A DNA stretch of 64,000 nucleotides from Cohnella laeviribosi DSM 21336 (GCF_000378425.1 NZ_KB899815.1:63002-127001), one strand, 5' to 3'; shown: positions 33,555 to 42,008, numbered from the stretch's first letter. Notes: generated from the letters alone by a model not told the origin. Numbers and translations: made by a program.

Positions 33555-33900
33555 TTGCGTTCACTCCCCGCACAAAATGCTCAACGTCCTTGGCCGTGCC
33601 CGAAAGCTCGAACTTGGTGATGACCGGGACTCCGTACATCGAGGCAATCTTGTCTGCGCTCTTCGCAAAGCCGTCTCCCCAGTTGCGGTTGCCGCTGGCC
33701 GACACGCCCCTGAGCTGCCGGTAATTCCGCTTCAGGAACTTCAGGACCCGCTCGGGGGCTTGTCCGAAGCCCGTCGTGTAGGTAACCAGCACAAACGGCT
33801 CGTCCAAGCTCATCTCCTCGTCGATTTGAACGGCGGGCATATCGACCTTGGAAATGAATCTGCGGACGTTGCCCGTCTTGGAATCGTAGGCAATCAGCAT
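33532..33900 (-). CDS. nrdI: NrdI flavodoxin-like activator of NrdF
   Basis: Protein of 122 residues. The N-terminus MLIAYDSKTGNVRRF is the FMN phosphate loop, and VTYTTGFGQAP and SGNRNWGDGF are the two FMN-binding loops of NrdI. It provides the oxidant for Mn2-Tyr assembly in NrdF. The ATG at 33900 is preceded by GGAGAGGAG. It is first in nrdI-nrdE-nrdF; no nrdH gene is adjacent, although a small glutaredoxin lies at 39930-40175. Confidence 0.93.
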   Translation of the reverse strand: MLIAYDSKTGNVRRFISKVDMPAVQIDEEMSLDEPFVLVTYTTGFGQAPERVLKFLKRNYRQLRGVSASGNRNWGDGFAKSADKIASMYGVPVITKFELSGTAKDVEHFVRGVNAIESVKAY

Positions 33901-33939
33901 CTTCGTTCGAGCTCCTCTCCTCAATTTCCGAAAACAAAC

Positions 33940-34047
33940 GGCGCATCCGGTTCAAGCCTCTTGCCGGACACGCCGCTCAGCATATTGCGATAAGACTAAG
34001 GGCGCCGAAGACGCGATCCCGCCCTTGCCGCAGGCGGGATGCGCGTC
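33940..34047. other. Two hairpins in the nrd leader
   Basis: The nrdI leader of about 230 nt holds a hairpin at 34010-34047 (ATCCCGCC/GGCGGGAT extended by GACGCG/CGCGTC) and one at 33940-33974 (11-bp arms with two mismatches), the latter followed on the minus strand by GTTTGTTTT. The second could attenuate nrdI. The first has its T-rich flank on the plus strand, where no gene is seen to end. Confidence 0.5.
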
Positions 34048-34109
34048 CGTTTTATTTGCGTGTCTTTCCATATTAAACGTTCTGCAACCGTTCGGTCTCT
34101 CGGCCGATC

Positions 34110-34163
34110 AAACAACATATTGATGGCTTAATCAAATTTATATCAATATATTGTGTTTGTCAA
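34110..34163 (-). promoter_or_regulatory. nrd promoter with a pair of NrdR boxes
   Basis: Minus-strand TTGACA at 34158-34163 with TAAATT 17 bp further. Two NrdR-box-like 16-mers, at 34141-34156 (core CAATATATTG) and 34110-34125 (core CAACATATTG on the plus strand), are exactly 31 bp apart, the spacing known for NrdR pairs. The first box fills the -35/-10 spacer, so repressor binding would block the promoter. Confidence 0.82.
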
Positions 34164-34241
34164 GAATAGACGTTCAAAATAGGCATGGCGTCCCCCCTAA
34201 AAAACAGGACTTTGGACGCTTTACTTCGATGCGGCGCGGTC

Positions 34242-35150
34242 TCAGCCGCGCATCCGTTGGCGGAACTCTTTGGGCGAATGGGGATTGTATCTGCGGAACA
34301 ATTTATAGAACTGGGCCATGTTCCAGATGCCCACCTCGAACCCGATTTCCAGGATGCTCAAGTCGGTCGTCGCCAGCAGCCGCTCGGCTTTCTTGATCCG
34401 GTTGTAGTTGACGTAATCCACGAACGGGACGCCCATCACCTTTTTGAACGATTTGATGAAATGGTGGTAACTCATGCCCAGCAGAACGCGAACGTCGTCG
34501 ACCGAGATTTTCTCGCTCAGATGCCGGTCGACGTAATCCAGCACCGGGCGGAAGCGCGCAAGCCCCGCGTCGTCGGCGCGCCGCAGCAGCCGGCGGGTGT
34601 CGTGGCGAAGCAGCAGCAGCAAAAGCCGCTTGACCGACGAGCTGATGGCCATCTCGTAGCCGATTTTCTTTTCCGCCGATTCCCGGTAAATATCCGTCAC
34701 CAGCGCATGGGCTTCCCGCTTCGCGGAGGGCTGCTCTTCGAAAATATAATTGACCTGCTCCAGCGGGACGATCAGCTCGGAGAAGCTGTTCAAATAAGGC
34801 AGCATGCCGGGGTCGAAGTGGCGGGTCAGCTCCACCTGGAACACCACGTAGCGCAGCGGTTCTTCCGACGCTTTGGCGGTGCGGTGAAGTCCCGAGGAGC
34901 CGATGACCATCACGTCGCCCGGCCCGAGCGTGCGCGAAGCCAGCGGCGTCTGTACGCGCAGACGGCCCTCCGAAATCGCCAAAAACTCGGCTTCCTTATG
35001 GTAATGCCACGGCCATGCCTCGGGCGTGCCGCTTCGGTCCGAGCCGTCGCAAATCTCCCATACTTTCAGAAACAGCAGCGGATTTTGATAGACCACCTGT
35101 TCGTTGACGGCTTGGACCAACGTATCGGCGGGAGGTTGCGGATGCGGCAT
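34242..35150 (-). CDS. AraC-family regulator
   Basis: Protein of 302 residues. An N-terminal cupin sensing domain (about 20-110, WHYHKEAEFLAISEGRLRV, LGPGDVMVIGSSGLHR) is followed by a C-terminal AraC DNA-binding domain (about 200-300) with two HTH units, MSYHHFIKSFKKVMG and GIWNMAQFYKLFRRYNPHSPKEFR. The ATG at 35150 has AAGGTGGGG upstream. It is divergent from the ThuA-like gene, with 190 bp between, and probably activates it in response to a sugar. Confidence 0.9.
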   Translation of the reverse strand: MPHPQPPADTLVQAVNEQVVYQNPLLFLKVWEICDGSDRSGTPEAWPWHYHKEAEFLAISEGRLRVQTPLASRTLGPGDVMVIGSSGLHRTAKASEEPLRYVVFQVELTRHFDPGMLPYLNSFSELIVPLEQVNYIFEEQPSAKREAHALVTDIYRESAEKKIGYEMAISSSVKRLLLLLLRHDTRRLLRRADDAGLARFRPVLDYVDRHLSEKISVDDVRVLLGMSYHHFIKSFKKVMGVPFVDYVNYNRIKKAERLLATTDLSILEIGFEVGIWNMAQFYKLFRRYNPHSPKEFRQRMRG

Positions 35151-35340
35151 GCGGACCCCACCTTTCCAACTGCGTGATTCGATGCAAAAGCAAGTATACC
35201 ACTTTTGAATAAAAAAGCGTTCAATTTGGACATATCGAATTTCCGGACGATTTTCTATACTGGGAACGAAGCTGACCGCAAGCCCTTGTTCAGAGGCGCA
35301 TGGAACACGCGAATCGATTGGAGAGAAAGGAGAATTCCGG

Positions 35341-36078
35341 ATGACGAAACGGCTAAAAGTGACCATTTGGAACGAATTCCGGCACGAAAACGAGAACGAG
35401 AAAGTCCGCAGCATCTACCCGAACGGCATTCACGCCGCCATCGGCGAAGGGCTCGGCGGAATTGCGGACGTCGCGTACGCCACGCTCGATCAGGATGCGG
35501 AGCACGGCCTGTCCGAAGCCCGGCTGGCGGAGACGGACGTCCTGATCTGGTGGGGGCATACGGCCCACGACGAGGTGAAGGACGAGATCGTGGAGCGCGT
35601 CAAGCAGCGGGTGCTGCGGGGCATGGGGCTCATCGTGCTGCACTCGGGCCACTTCTCCAAAATTTTCAAGACGCTCATGGGCACCTCCTGCGACTTGAAA
35701 TGGCGGGAAGCGGACGAGAAGGAGCGGCTGTGGGTCGTGTCGCCCGGCCATCCGATCGCCGAAGGCATCGGCGAATACATCGAGCTGCCCCAGGAGGAAA
35801 TGTACGGGGAGCATTTCGATATTCCGCAGCCGGACGAACTCGTCTTTGTGAGCTGGTTCCAAGGCGGCGAGGTGTTCCGCAGCGGCTGCACGTTCCATCG
35901 CGGCCAGGGGAAAATTTTCTATTTCCGTCCGGGTCACGAAACGTATCCGACGTATTACAACGAGCAGGTGCGGACGGTCATCCGCAATGCCGTCAAATGG
36001 GCGGCCCCGACCGGCCGCGAGTATCCGACGTACGGCAACCACAAGCCTCTGGAGCCTCTCGGAGGAAACGCCGAATAA
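35341..36078 (+). CDS. ThuA-like trehalose utilisation protein
   Basis: Protein of 245 residues with a class I glutamine amidotransferase-like fold. Matches to the ThuA group include [38 protein letters not shown] and [12 protein letters not shown]. ThuA proteins act in conversion of trehalose or related disaccharides through keto derivatives in other bacteria; the reaction here is not shown. AAAGGAG lies 10 nt before the ATG. A terminator follows. Confidence 0.88.
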   Translation: MTKRLKVTIWNEFRHENENEKVRSIYPNGIHAAIGEGLGGIADVAYATLDQDAEHGLSEARLAETDVLIWWGHTAHDEVKDEIVERVKQRVLRGMGLIVLHSGHFSKIFKTLMGTSCDLKWREADEKERLWVVSPGHPIAEGIGEYIELPQEEMYGEHFDIPQPDELVFVSWFQGGEVFRSGCTFHRGQGKIFYFRPGHETYPTYYNEQVRTVIRNAVKWAAPTGREYPTYGNHKPLEPLGGNAE

Positions 36079-36149
36079 GCCCGGACGGCTTGACCGGGGG
36101 CCCGGCATGCAGTCCGGGGGGGCGTCCCGGTTGCCGGGCTGCAAGACCG

Positions 36150-36179
36150 CGCGCGCCTTTGGGCGCGCGTTTGGTTTTT
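36150..36179 (+). terminator. Intrinsic terminator of the ThuA-like gene
   Basis: 8-bp CGCGCGCC/GGCGCGCG stem with a TTTG loop (36150-36169), followed by TTTGGTTTTT. The stretch 36180-36340 up to the next promoter holds nothing that I can name. Confidence 0.88.
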
Positions 36180-36350
36180 CGGGCGTCCGTTCCAAGCAAT
36201 TTGGCAAGAACGCTAACGGCAAGCGGAAATCCCTCTCTTTAACCCTCGCTTCATCCCTCCGGTCCAACCCCTCTCCTCTTACCGCCCGGTTATCCTCCTT
36301 ATTCCGCGATGACCGATAACTGTGGCTTCATTCGCCCGAATTGATTATGC

Positions 36351-36377
36351 TATAATTATCTTACCAATAAACTAAAC
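36351..36377 (+). promoter_or_regulatory. -10 element and TAAACTAAAC motif before the MBL gene
   Basis: TATAAT at 36351-36356 with only a weak -35 upstream. TAAACTAAAC follows at 36368-36377, the same motif that is repeated near the LacI gene at 15479-15671. It would lie at about +7 to +20 of the transcript, a position suited to repression. The shared motif may be chance in AT-rich DNA. Confidence 0.4.
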
Positions 36378-36383
36378 GAAAGC

Positions 36384-37121
36384 GTGGATGCGATGCCTCT
36401 TGTAAAACTGGAATTGGACATGAGCGCGCCGGGGAAGCCGATTTCGATTCATCCGACGCTTGTTTGGGACGAGAAAACGGTCGTACTTGTCGATACCGGC
36501 ATGCCGGGCCCGACGCACAAGCTTCGCGAACAGTTCGAGAAAGCCGGGGTACCGCTTGAGCGGCTGAGCCATATTGTGTTGACGCACCAGGACATCGACC
36601 ATATCGGGGGCTTGCCCGAGCTGCTTCACGAGGCCAAAACCGCGGTCGAAGTGCGGGCGCATCCCGCCGACAAGCCGTATATCGACGGCGTCAAACCGCT
36701 GATCAAGCTGAATGCCGAGCGGCTGTCCGCGTTCATGCAGGGCCTGTCGGCAGAAGAACGGCTCCGTTTCGAGCGAGCGTTCTCTCCGTCGGCGCGCCCG
36801 AATGTAACCCGGATTTTGGAGGACGGGGATCAGTTGAACGTGGACGGCGGCCTGACCGTTATCCATACGCCCGGCCACACGCCGGGACATATTTGCCTTT
36901 ATCATCACCGCAGCAAAACTCTTATCGCGGGAGACGCGATGATCGTAAACGGCGGCCGCCTGCTCGGTCCGAATCCTGCGGTCACGCCGGACATGAACTC
37001 CGCGCTAAGGTCGCTGCGCAAGCTGGCCTCATTCGATATTCAAAGCGTCATCTGCTACCATGGCGGCTGGTACCGGGAGAACGCAAACGAACGCATTGCC
37101 GAACTGGCTTCCGAAGCGTGA
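36384..37121 (+). CDS. Metallo-beta-lactamase-fold hydrolase with THxDxDH motif
   Basis: Protein of 245 residues (or 242 from an ATG at 36393). The metal-binding motif reads THQDIDH in place of the classic THxHxDH, so the second histidine is aspartate. Later ligands are HTPGHTPGH, AGDAM and CYHGG. MBL-fold proteins include glyoxalase II, lactonases and phosphodiesterases; this one is not assignable further. Its stop codon overlaps the next gene's GTG by 4 bp. Confidence 0.82.
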   Translation: MDAMPLVKLELDMSAPGKPISIHPTLVWDEKTVVLVDTGMPGPTHKLREQFEKAGVPLERLSHIVLTHQDIDHIGGLPELLHEAKTAVEVRAHPADKPYIDGVKPLIKLNAERLSAFMQGLSAEERLRFERAFSPSARPNVTRILEDGDQLNVDGGLTVIHTPGHTPGHICLYHHRSKTLIAGDAMIVNGGRLLGPNPAVTPDMNSALRSLRKLASFDIQSVICYHGGWYRENANERIAELASEA

Positions 37122-38293
37122 GCCAGACCGAGATAACCGCCTTCTCGCCGCGCCCGGACCGCCGCCATCCGGCAGCCGCTGTCAGTACGGCCTTGGCCAT
37201 TGCGCTCGCGGGAGGACTCGTTTGCACGATCGTCCGCCTGCCGATCCCGTGGCTGCTCGGCCCGATGCTGGCTTTGTTCGCCGCTTCCAAGCTGGTCCGG
37301 GCGCCGCTTCGCTGGCCCGGAGCGCTGCGCAATGCGGGCATGATCGTCGTCGGCTATTCGATCGGGATGTCGTTTACGTATCCGCTCCTGGCCGAGATGG
37401 CCAGACAGCTGCCGACCATGCTGCTGATGAGCGTTCTTCTGCTGCTGGTTTGCCTGATTTTTGCCGTCATCCTGTCGCGCCTTGCCGGCATCTCGTTTCC
37501 GACCGCGCTGACGGGCTGCATTCCCGGCGGCTTGTCGCAAATGATCGTGCTCGCCGAGGAAACGAAGGATACCGACTTGACCGTGGTGTCGCTCCTTCAA
37601 ATCACCCGGCTCATGATGATCGTGCTGTGCGTGCCGCTGCTCGTGTTCAGCCCGCTGTTTCATCCGGCCGGCGTCGCGCCCGACGCCGCGTCGGGTGCGG
37701 GTACGGCCGCCGCCGCACGCGCAGCCGAATGGAGCGGGCTGTTTCCGAATATTTTCGCATTCGCCGCCGTGGCCGTTGCCAGCGCTTGGATCGGGCAACG
37801 AATCAAGCTGCCGACGGCCATGATGCTGGGGCCGTTGATCGGCGTGGCTGCGGTGCATCTGTCAGGCTTCGAAGCGCCGGCTCTGCCGTACCCCGTACTG
37901 AACGCCGCCCAGTTTCTGATCGGCGGTTATGTCGGCCTGCTGCTGAAGCCGGACAGCCTCACGCGCAAAACGCTGCGGACGCTCGGCCTGGCCGTCGCCA
38001 GCGGCGCCGCGCTCATCGCCGCGGCCGGGGGATTGAGCTGGCTGCTCAGGCGGCTCCATCCGCTGTCTCCGCAGACGAGCTTTCTTAGCCTGATGCCGGG
38101 CGGACTCGACCAGATGAGCCTGATTGCGCATGAAGTCGGAGGAAACATGACGATCGTGGCCGGGTACCAGTTGTTCCGCGTGCTCTTCATTTTCCTGGTC
38201 GTATCCCCGCTGCTCAAGCTGTACCTGCACAGACTGCGGAGCAAGGAGCGGCGCAAGCCGGAGCAAGAGCCGTCCGTCGCAGGCAGAGCTTGA
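37118..38293 (+). CDS. AbrB-family membrane protein (duplicated AbrB domain)
   Basis: Protein of 391 residues with about ten membrane helices and an internal duplication: GCIPGGLSQMIVLAEET in the first half matches LMPGGLDQMSLIAHEVG in the second, the hallmark of the AbrB/YtaB-like membrane family (unrelated to the AbrB transition-state regulator). Function in this family is uncertain; transport has been proposed. The start is GTG at 37118, coupled to the MBL gene by GTGA. Confidence 0.82.
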   Translation: MSQTEITAFSPRPDRRHPAAAVSTALAIALAGGLVCTIVRLPIPWLLGPMLALFAASKLVRAPLRWPGALRNAGMIVVGYSIGMSFTYPLLAEMARQLPTMLLMSVLLLLVCLIFAVILSRLAGISFPTALTGCIPGGLSQMIVLAEETKDTDLTVVSLLQITRLMMIVLCVPLLVFSPLFHPAGVAPDAASGAGTAAAARAAEWSGLFPNIFAFAAVAVASAWIGQRIKLPTAMMLGPLIGVAAVHLSGFEAPALPYPVLNAAQFLIGGYVGLLLKPDSLTRKTLRTLGLAVASGAALIAAAGGLSWLLRRLHPLSPQTSFLSLMPGGLDQMSLIAHEVGGNMTIVAGYQLFRVLFIFLVVSPLLKLYLHRLRSKERRKPEQEPSVAGRA

Positions 38294-38342
38294 ACGCGGC
38301 AATGGCCCCGCGTTCCCGCCGTGCAGGGGCTGTCTCAAGAGG

Positions 38343-38441
38343 AATGTTCCAAGCGAAAATGTTTCAAGCGAAATGATTCAAGTGGAATGATTCAAGCGAA
38401 ATGTTTCAAGCGAAATGATTCAAGTGGAATGTTCCAAAAGA
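38343..38441. repeat. 14-bp tandem array (seven units)
   Basis: Seven units of the form AATGNTTCAAGNGR, with one extra A after the first unit. Units 3 and 6 are identical, as are units 2 and 5, suggesting duplication of a 42-bp block. Weaker TTCAAG-type units continue to about 38560. It lies just past the AbrB-type gene with no convincing open frame. The whole stretch 38294-39343 has no intact gene. Confidence 0.85.
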
Positions 38442-38669
38442 GCTGTCTTCCAAAGAGAGAGGCTCTATGAAGGATGATTCAAGAAAAGTTGTTCAAGAAA
38501 GTTGGTTCAGGTATGTTGGTTCAGGAAGGATGACTGAAACGGCTGATTCAAGAGGCTGCCCTGAACAACCGTTCCCAAGCGGTGACATTCAGCCGCAGAG
38601 GCGGTAAAGTCAACCGAATGAAGCCAGCCAAACCAACCCAAATGGGATCGTGCAGAAGATTTTCTCTGC

Positions 38670-38906
38670 TCATCCCATTTCGTTTTTTCGCCGGCTGCCG
38701 CTTTGGGGACGGTCTCCATTCCCGCTATCCTTCTGCCAGAACGCCGACGTTTTTTTGCGATATGTACCATACTTCGCCCAAGCGGCAAATTGCTGCCCCT
38801 TCGAATCAGCGCGGGTTTCTTTGCCGCCGTATCCCGCATCCGCAACGACCGTGCCGGTCAGCTTACTAAACGATTTACTTTTTCCGGATGCGGTTCCCCG
38901 TTTCAC
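38670..38906 (-). pseudogene. Transposase remnant, IS1182/DDE type
   Basis: A 78-codon fragment includes VVADAGYGGKE and KYGTYRKKTSAFWQKD, which match the VADAGYGSEEN and YGTYxKExxxxxKKD segments of IS1182-type transposases around the second catalytic Asp. The N-terminal part with the first Asp and the C-terminal part with the Glu are missing, and no terminal inverted repeats were found. A dead remnant. Confidence 0.6.
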
Positions 38907-38946
38907 ATCGCCGTTCGCGAAGGCGGACCTTCCAATTGCTAAAAAA

Positions 38947-39005
38947 GCAACTGCCTACGCGAAAATATGGTGAACGAGCCATGCAGTTGCTGTTTGCGCA
39001 ACTGC
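38947..39005. repeat. Third relative of the GCAGTTGC hairpin, plus GCGGGATAA repeats downstream
   Basis: GCAACTGC (38947-38954), GCAGTTGC (38983-38990) and GCAACTGC (38998-39005); the last two form a stem with a 7-nt loop like the hairpins at 14336-14360. Downstream, GCGGGATAA occurs three times (39086, 39122, 39140) in a purine-rich stretch without a gene. Confidence 0.6.
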
Positions 39006-39250
39006 TTTCGCAGCTTTTTTGGGGGAGATAAACGGAAAAAGCTGGGGAAGTAAGGCAGACGGAATAAGCGACCTAAGAGGAAAAAGCGGGATAAATGAGG
39101 TAAGTGGAACCGGCGATAGAAGCGGGATAAGCGTTGTACGCGGGATAAACGAGAGGCAGGCAAATCGGCAAAGCGGTAAACCTCCGCGATCCGGCAAATA
39201 GAGGGCCGCCCCCTCAGCAGATGGATCCGCTTATGGGGCAGCCCCCGCCC

Positions 39251-39306
39251 GAGGGAAGACTCGGCTTCCCTCCGTTTATGTGAAGTCCGAAGGCGAGTCC
39301 TTCGGA
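39251..39306. other. Two short hairpins beyond the peroxiredoxin gene
   Basis: GAGGGAAG/CTTCCCTC (39251-39272) and TCCGAAGG/CCTTCGGA (39286-39306). They lie 37-90 bp beyond the stop of the peroxiredoxin gene at 39344. Neither has a clear T tract on the minus strand, so they are weak terminators or message-end structures. Confidence 0.4.
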
Positions 39307-39343
39307 TCGAAACGATTGGACGCGGCGCCGGGCGCCGGGGCGC

Positions 39344-39904
39344 TTACAGCGTCTTTTGTCCGGGCTTCCAGTTCACCGGGCACAGACCGCCGGATTGCAG
39401 CGCCTGCAAAATGCGCAAGGTCTCGTCCACGCTGCGTCCGACGTTCATGTCGGTTACGACCTGGTAGCGCAAAATGCCTTCGGGATCGATGATGAACAGG
39501 CCGCGGTGCGCCGCTCCGGACGCGTCGTCCAGAATGCCGTAAACGTGGGCGACTTCCTTGGTAAAGTCGGATGCGATCGGGAAGCGGATGTCGCCGATGC
39601 CGCCGCTGTCGCGCGGCGTCTGGATCCAGGCGCGGTGGGTGTAGACGCTGTCGACCGAAGCGCCGACGATTTCGCAGTTCAGCGCCTTGAATTGATCGTA
39701 GGCGTCGCTGAAGCCGATGATTTCGGTCGGGCAGACGAAGGTGAAGTCGTACGGCCAGAAGAAGAAGACGAGCCATTTGCCGCGGTAATCTTCCAGGGCG
39801 ACCGTTTCTTCGAGCGTTTCCAGGTTTTTGGTGGACAGCAGTTTGAAGGAAGGGGCCGGCAGGCCGACTTTGGCGAACGGATATTGAACGTTTTGTACCG
39901 TCAT
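39344..39904 (-). CDS. 2-Cys peroxiredoxin (AhpC/TSA), copy 1
   Basis: Protein of 186 residues. The peroxidatic Cys58 lies in FTFVCPTE and the resolving Cys175 in GGLCPVNWKPG, so this is a typical 2-Cys enzyme that reduces hydrogen peroxide and organic peroxides. It is the last gene of a trxB-glutaredoxin-peroxiredoxin set, so electrons probably flow from NADPH through those two. A second peroxiredoxin at 60723 shares the motifs but differs in several segments. Confidence 0.94.
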   Translation of the reverse strand: MTVQNVQYPFAKVGLPAPSFKLLSTKNLETLEETVALEDYRGKWLVFFFWPYDFTFVCPTEIIGFSDAYDQFKALNCEIVGASVDSVYTHRAWIQTPRDSGGIGDIRFPIASDFTKEVAHVYGILDDASGAAHRGLFIIDPEGILRYQVVTDMNVGRSVDETLRILQALQSGGLCPVNWKPGQKTL

Positions 39905-39929
39905 GTAGGTTGCCTCCTTATGATTGGGG

Positions 39930-40175
39930 TTAGGATTGATATGCTTCGAGAGCGCGGGACAGCTCGGCCTGGTTGAAGCCCAAAATTTTGCGTTCCCCGA
40001 TCACCGTGACCGGAACCGAACGCATGCCGGAATTCCACAGCTCTTCCGCATATTTCTCATCCAGATCGATGTTGCGTTCCTCGTAAGCTACGTTTTGCTC
40101 GGCCAGAAACGACTTTACTTTTTTGCAGAACACGCAATGCGTGCTGGTGTAGATGATAACGGGCGCAGCAGACAC
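39930..40175 (-). CDS. Small glutaredoxin-family protein
   Basis: Protein of 81 residues from a GTG preceded by AAAGGAGGAG. The active site is CVFC, and the later MRSVPVTVIGERKILGFNQAEL holds the cis-Pro and GF motif of glutaredoxin/NrdH-like proteins. It probably links thioredoxin reductase to the neighbouring peroxiredoxin, and could also serve NrdE, since no nrdH is beside the nrd genes. Confidence 0.88.
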   Translation of the reverse strand: MSAAPVIIYTSTHCVFCKKVKSFLAEQNVAYEERNIDLDEKYAEELWNSGMRSVPVTVIGERKILGFNQAELSRALEAYQS

Positions 40176-40189
40176 TCGTTTCTCCTCCT

Positions 40190-41134
40190 TTAACGCGAAG
40201 TTACCGCAGCTTGCTCCGCGGCTTCCAGAAATCTCTCGCAATCGAGAGCGGCCATGCAGCCGGTTCCCGCGGCGCTGATCGCCTGGCGGTACTTGGTGTC
40301 CTGAACGTCGCCGCAGGCGAACACGCCCGGAACGCTGGTTTCCGTCGAGCCCGGCTTTACGACCAGGTAGCCGGCTTCGTCCGTCTCCAGCTGCCCGTCG
40401 AGAAACTTCGTGTTCGGAGTATGCCCGATCGCGACGAAGACGCCTTGGGCCTCGATCAGCTCTTCCTGTCCCGTCTCGTTGTTGCGGACTTTGAGCCCTT
40501 TGACGCCGGTTTCGTCGGCGACGACTTCAAGCGGCGTGCGGTTCAGGCTCCAGCTGATCTTTTCGTTGGCGCGCGCTCTGTCCTGCATGATTTTGGAGGC
40601 GCGGAGCTCGTTGCGGCGATGCACCAGAACGACTTCCGACGCGAAGCGGGTCAGGAAATTCGCTTCCTCCATGGCGGAATCCCCGCCGCCCACTACGATG
40701 ATCTTTTTGCCGCGATAGAAAAATCCGTCGCATGTCGCGCATGTGCTGACGCCGCGGCCCACGTTTTCCTTTTCTCCGGGAATGCCCAAGTATTTCGCGG
40801 AAGCGCCGGTGGAAACGATGACGCTCTCCGCCTTAAGCTCGCCCGTCCCCTCTACCGTCAAGGTAAACGGACGTTTGGACAAATCGACTTTCGTCACCCA
40901 GCCCCGGATGAATTCGGCGCCGAATCGCTCTGCCTGTTTCCGCATATTGTCCATCAATTCGGGCCCCAGTATTCCCTCTGGAAAGCCGGGGAAGTTCTCG
41001 ACTTCCGTTGTCGTCGTCAGTTGTCCGCCGGGTTCCGGCCCTTCGATCACCAGCGGGTTCAGGTTGGCCCGGGCCAGATAAATGGCGGCCGTCAGTCCGG
41101 CGGGACCCGTGCCGATAATAATCGTTTTGCGCAT
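40190..41134 (-). CDS. trxB: Thioredoxin reductase (low-molecular-weight)
   Basis: Protein of 314 residues. The FAD-binding [10 protein letters not shown] is at the N-terminus, the redox pair is CATC (Cys132, Cys135), the NADPH motif is [10 protein letters not shown], and the C-terminal FACGDVQD binds FAD. It is the first gene of the peroxide-defence set and is preceded by a PerR-like box at 41160-41174. Confidence 0.93.
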   Translation of the reverse strand: MRKTIIIGTGPAGLTAAIYLARANLNPLVIEGPEPGGQLTTTTEVENFPGFPEGILGPELMDNMRKQAERFGAEFIRGWVTKVDLSKRPFTLTVEGTGELKAESVIVSTGASAKYLGIPGEKENVGRGVSTCATCDGFFYRGKKIIVVGGGDSAMEEANFLTRFASEVVLVHRRNELRASKIMQDRARANEKISWSLNRTPLEVVADETGVKGLKVRNNETGQEELIEAQGVFVAIGHTPNTKFLDGQLETDEAGYLVVKPGSTETSVPGVFACGDVQDTKYRQAISAAGTGCMAALDCERFLEAAEQAAVTSR

Positions 41135-41159
41135 GGCGGTCGCTCCTTCCTTTTTGTAT

Positions 41160-41174
41160 TTAGAATAAGTTCAA
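41160..41174 (-). promoter_or_regulatory. PerR-like box before trxB
   Basis: TTAGAATAAGTTCAA matches 10 of 14 positions of the PerR consensus TTATAAT-N-ATTATAA. It overlaps the probable promoter (minus-strand TTGTAA, 17 bp, TCTAAA). Regulation by the adjacent PerR-like protein is inferred. Confidence 0.5.
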
Positions 41175-41303
41175 ATATTTCTTACAAAAATAGCATACCA
41201 TCCGCCCGGCCGGGTTGCATGAAGATGAAATGAAGACATCATGAAGGTTTCATGAACCGTTGGCCAAGGCGGCGATATGCCGTACGTATTCCGAATATGC
41301 GAT

Positions 41304-42008
41304 TCAGTCCGCCATCCGGTATCCGATCCCTCTTACGGTTAGAATATAACCGGGATTGCGCGGATCGTCCCCGAGCTTTTTGCGCAGGCTTTTGATATGG
41401 ACGTCGATCGAGTTGCTGCCCCCGAAATAGGTTTCACCCCAGATCGCTTCCATCAGCTCCTGCCGCGACATGACGCCGTCCGCTTTCAGAAGCGCCTTCA
41501 GGAGATCGTATTCCATGCGGGTGAGCTCGATTTTTTGGCTTCCTTTGTGGACGGTCATCTTTTTCAAATCCATGCGGATATCCCGGAACAGCAGCATATC
41601 CGCAGCTTCCGCGGAGATCGGCTCGCTCCGCTCGACCAGCTCGCCGATGCGCTCGACCGTCTCCCGCATCGGTCCGGGCCAAATCTGGATGTGCTCCGCG
41701 CCTGCGGGAGCGTCCGCGGGATCGGAGACGAGGTACAAGACGGCCCCGGCCGATAGCGGCGCCTCCTGCGATTCCGGATAGGCGGGAGCCATCGTCCGGT
41801 CGATAATCATCAAATCGCGGTGAAGGCTGGCCAGAAGCGGCTCGCTTTCGTGATGGAACACCAGGACGTCATAGCACTTGAGCGTAAGCTCGGAAACGAG
41901 CTCCTGCAGCCGCGCCGGGAACGGACTGATAATCACGATGCGGCGCGTGGTTTCGCAATAAGCGCCGTAAGGCGCGCTTACTTGTTCGATCCCTTGGACG
42001 TTCTGCAT
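41304..42008 (-). CDS. OmpR/PhoB-type winged-helix protein with degenerate receiver
   Basis: Protein of 234 residues. The C-terminal winged helix (about 135-232; MEYDLLKALLKADGVMSRQEL, NSIDVHIKSLRKKLGD, GYILTVRGIGYRM) is complete. The N-terminal receiver keeps an Asp in LMIIDRTM but lacks the acidic pair at the first strand (RRIVIISPFPAR), and the Lys near the end is not evident, so standard phosphorylation is doubtful. The gene starts inside the end of the PerR-like gene (31-bp overlap, GGGGGTG site), and no kinase is nearby. It may be a phosphorylation-independent regulator linked to the peroxide response. Confidence 0.8.
   Translation of the reverse strand: MQNVQGIEQVSAPYGAYCETTRRIVIISPFPARLQELVSELTLKCYDVLVFHHESEPLLASLHRDLMIIDRTMAPAYPESQEAPLSAGAVLYLVSDPADAPAGAEHIQIWPGPMRETVERIGELVERSEPISAEAADMLLFRDIRMDLKKMTVHKGSQKIELTRMEYDLLKALLKADGVMSRQELMEAIWGETYFGGSNSIDVHIKSLRKKLGDDPRNPGYILTVRGIGYRMAD

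Noticed and set aside
33940-34110. Cobalamin riboswitch in the nrd leader
   Set aside because: No B12-box sequence was found, and the reductase is class Ib, which does not use cobalamin.
38343-38560. Possible CRISPR-like array
   Set aside because: The 14-bp units are contiguous with no spacers, and no cas genes are in the window.
39019-39201. Small plus-strand frame rich in Gly, Ser and Ile
   Set aside because: It is produced by GCGGGATAA-type repeats; no ribosome site and no conserved pattern.
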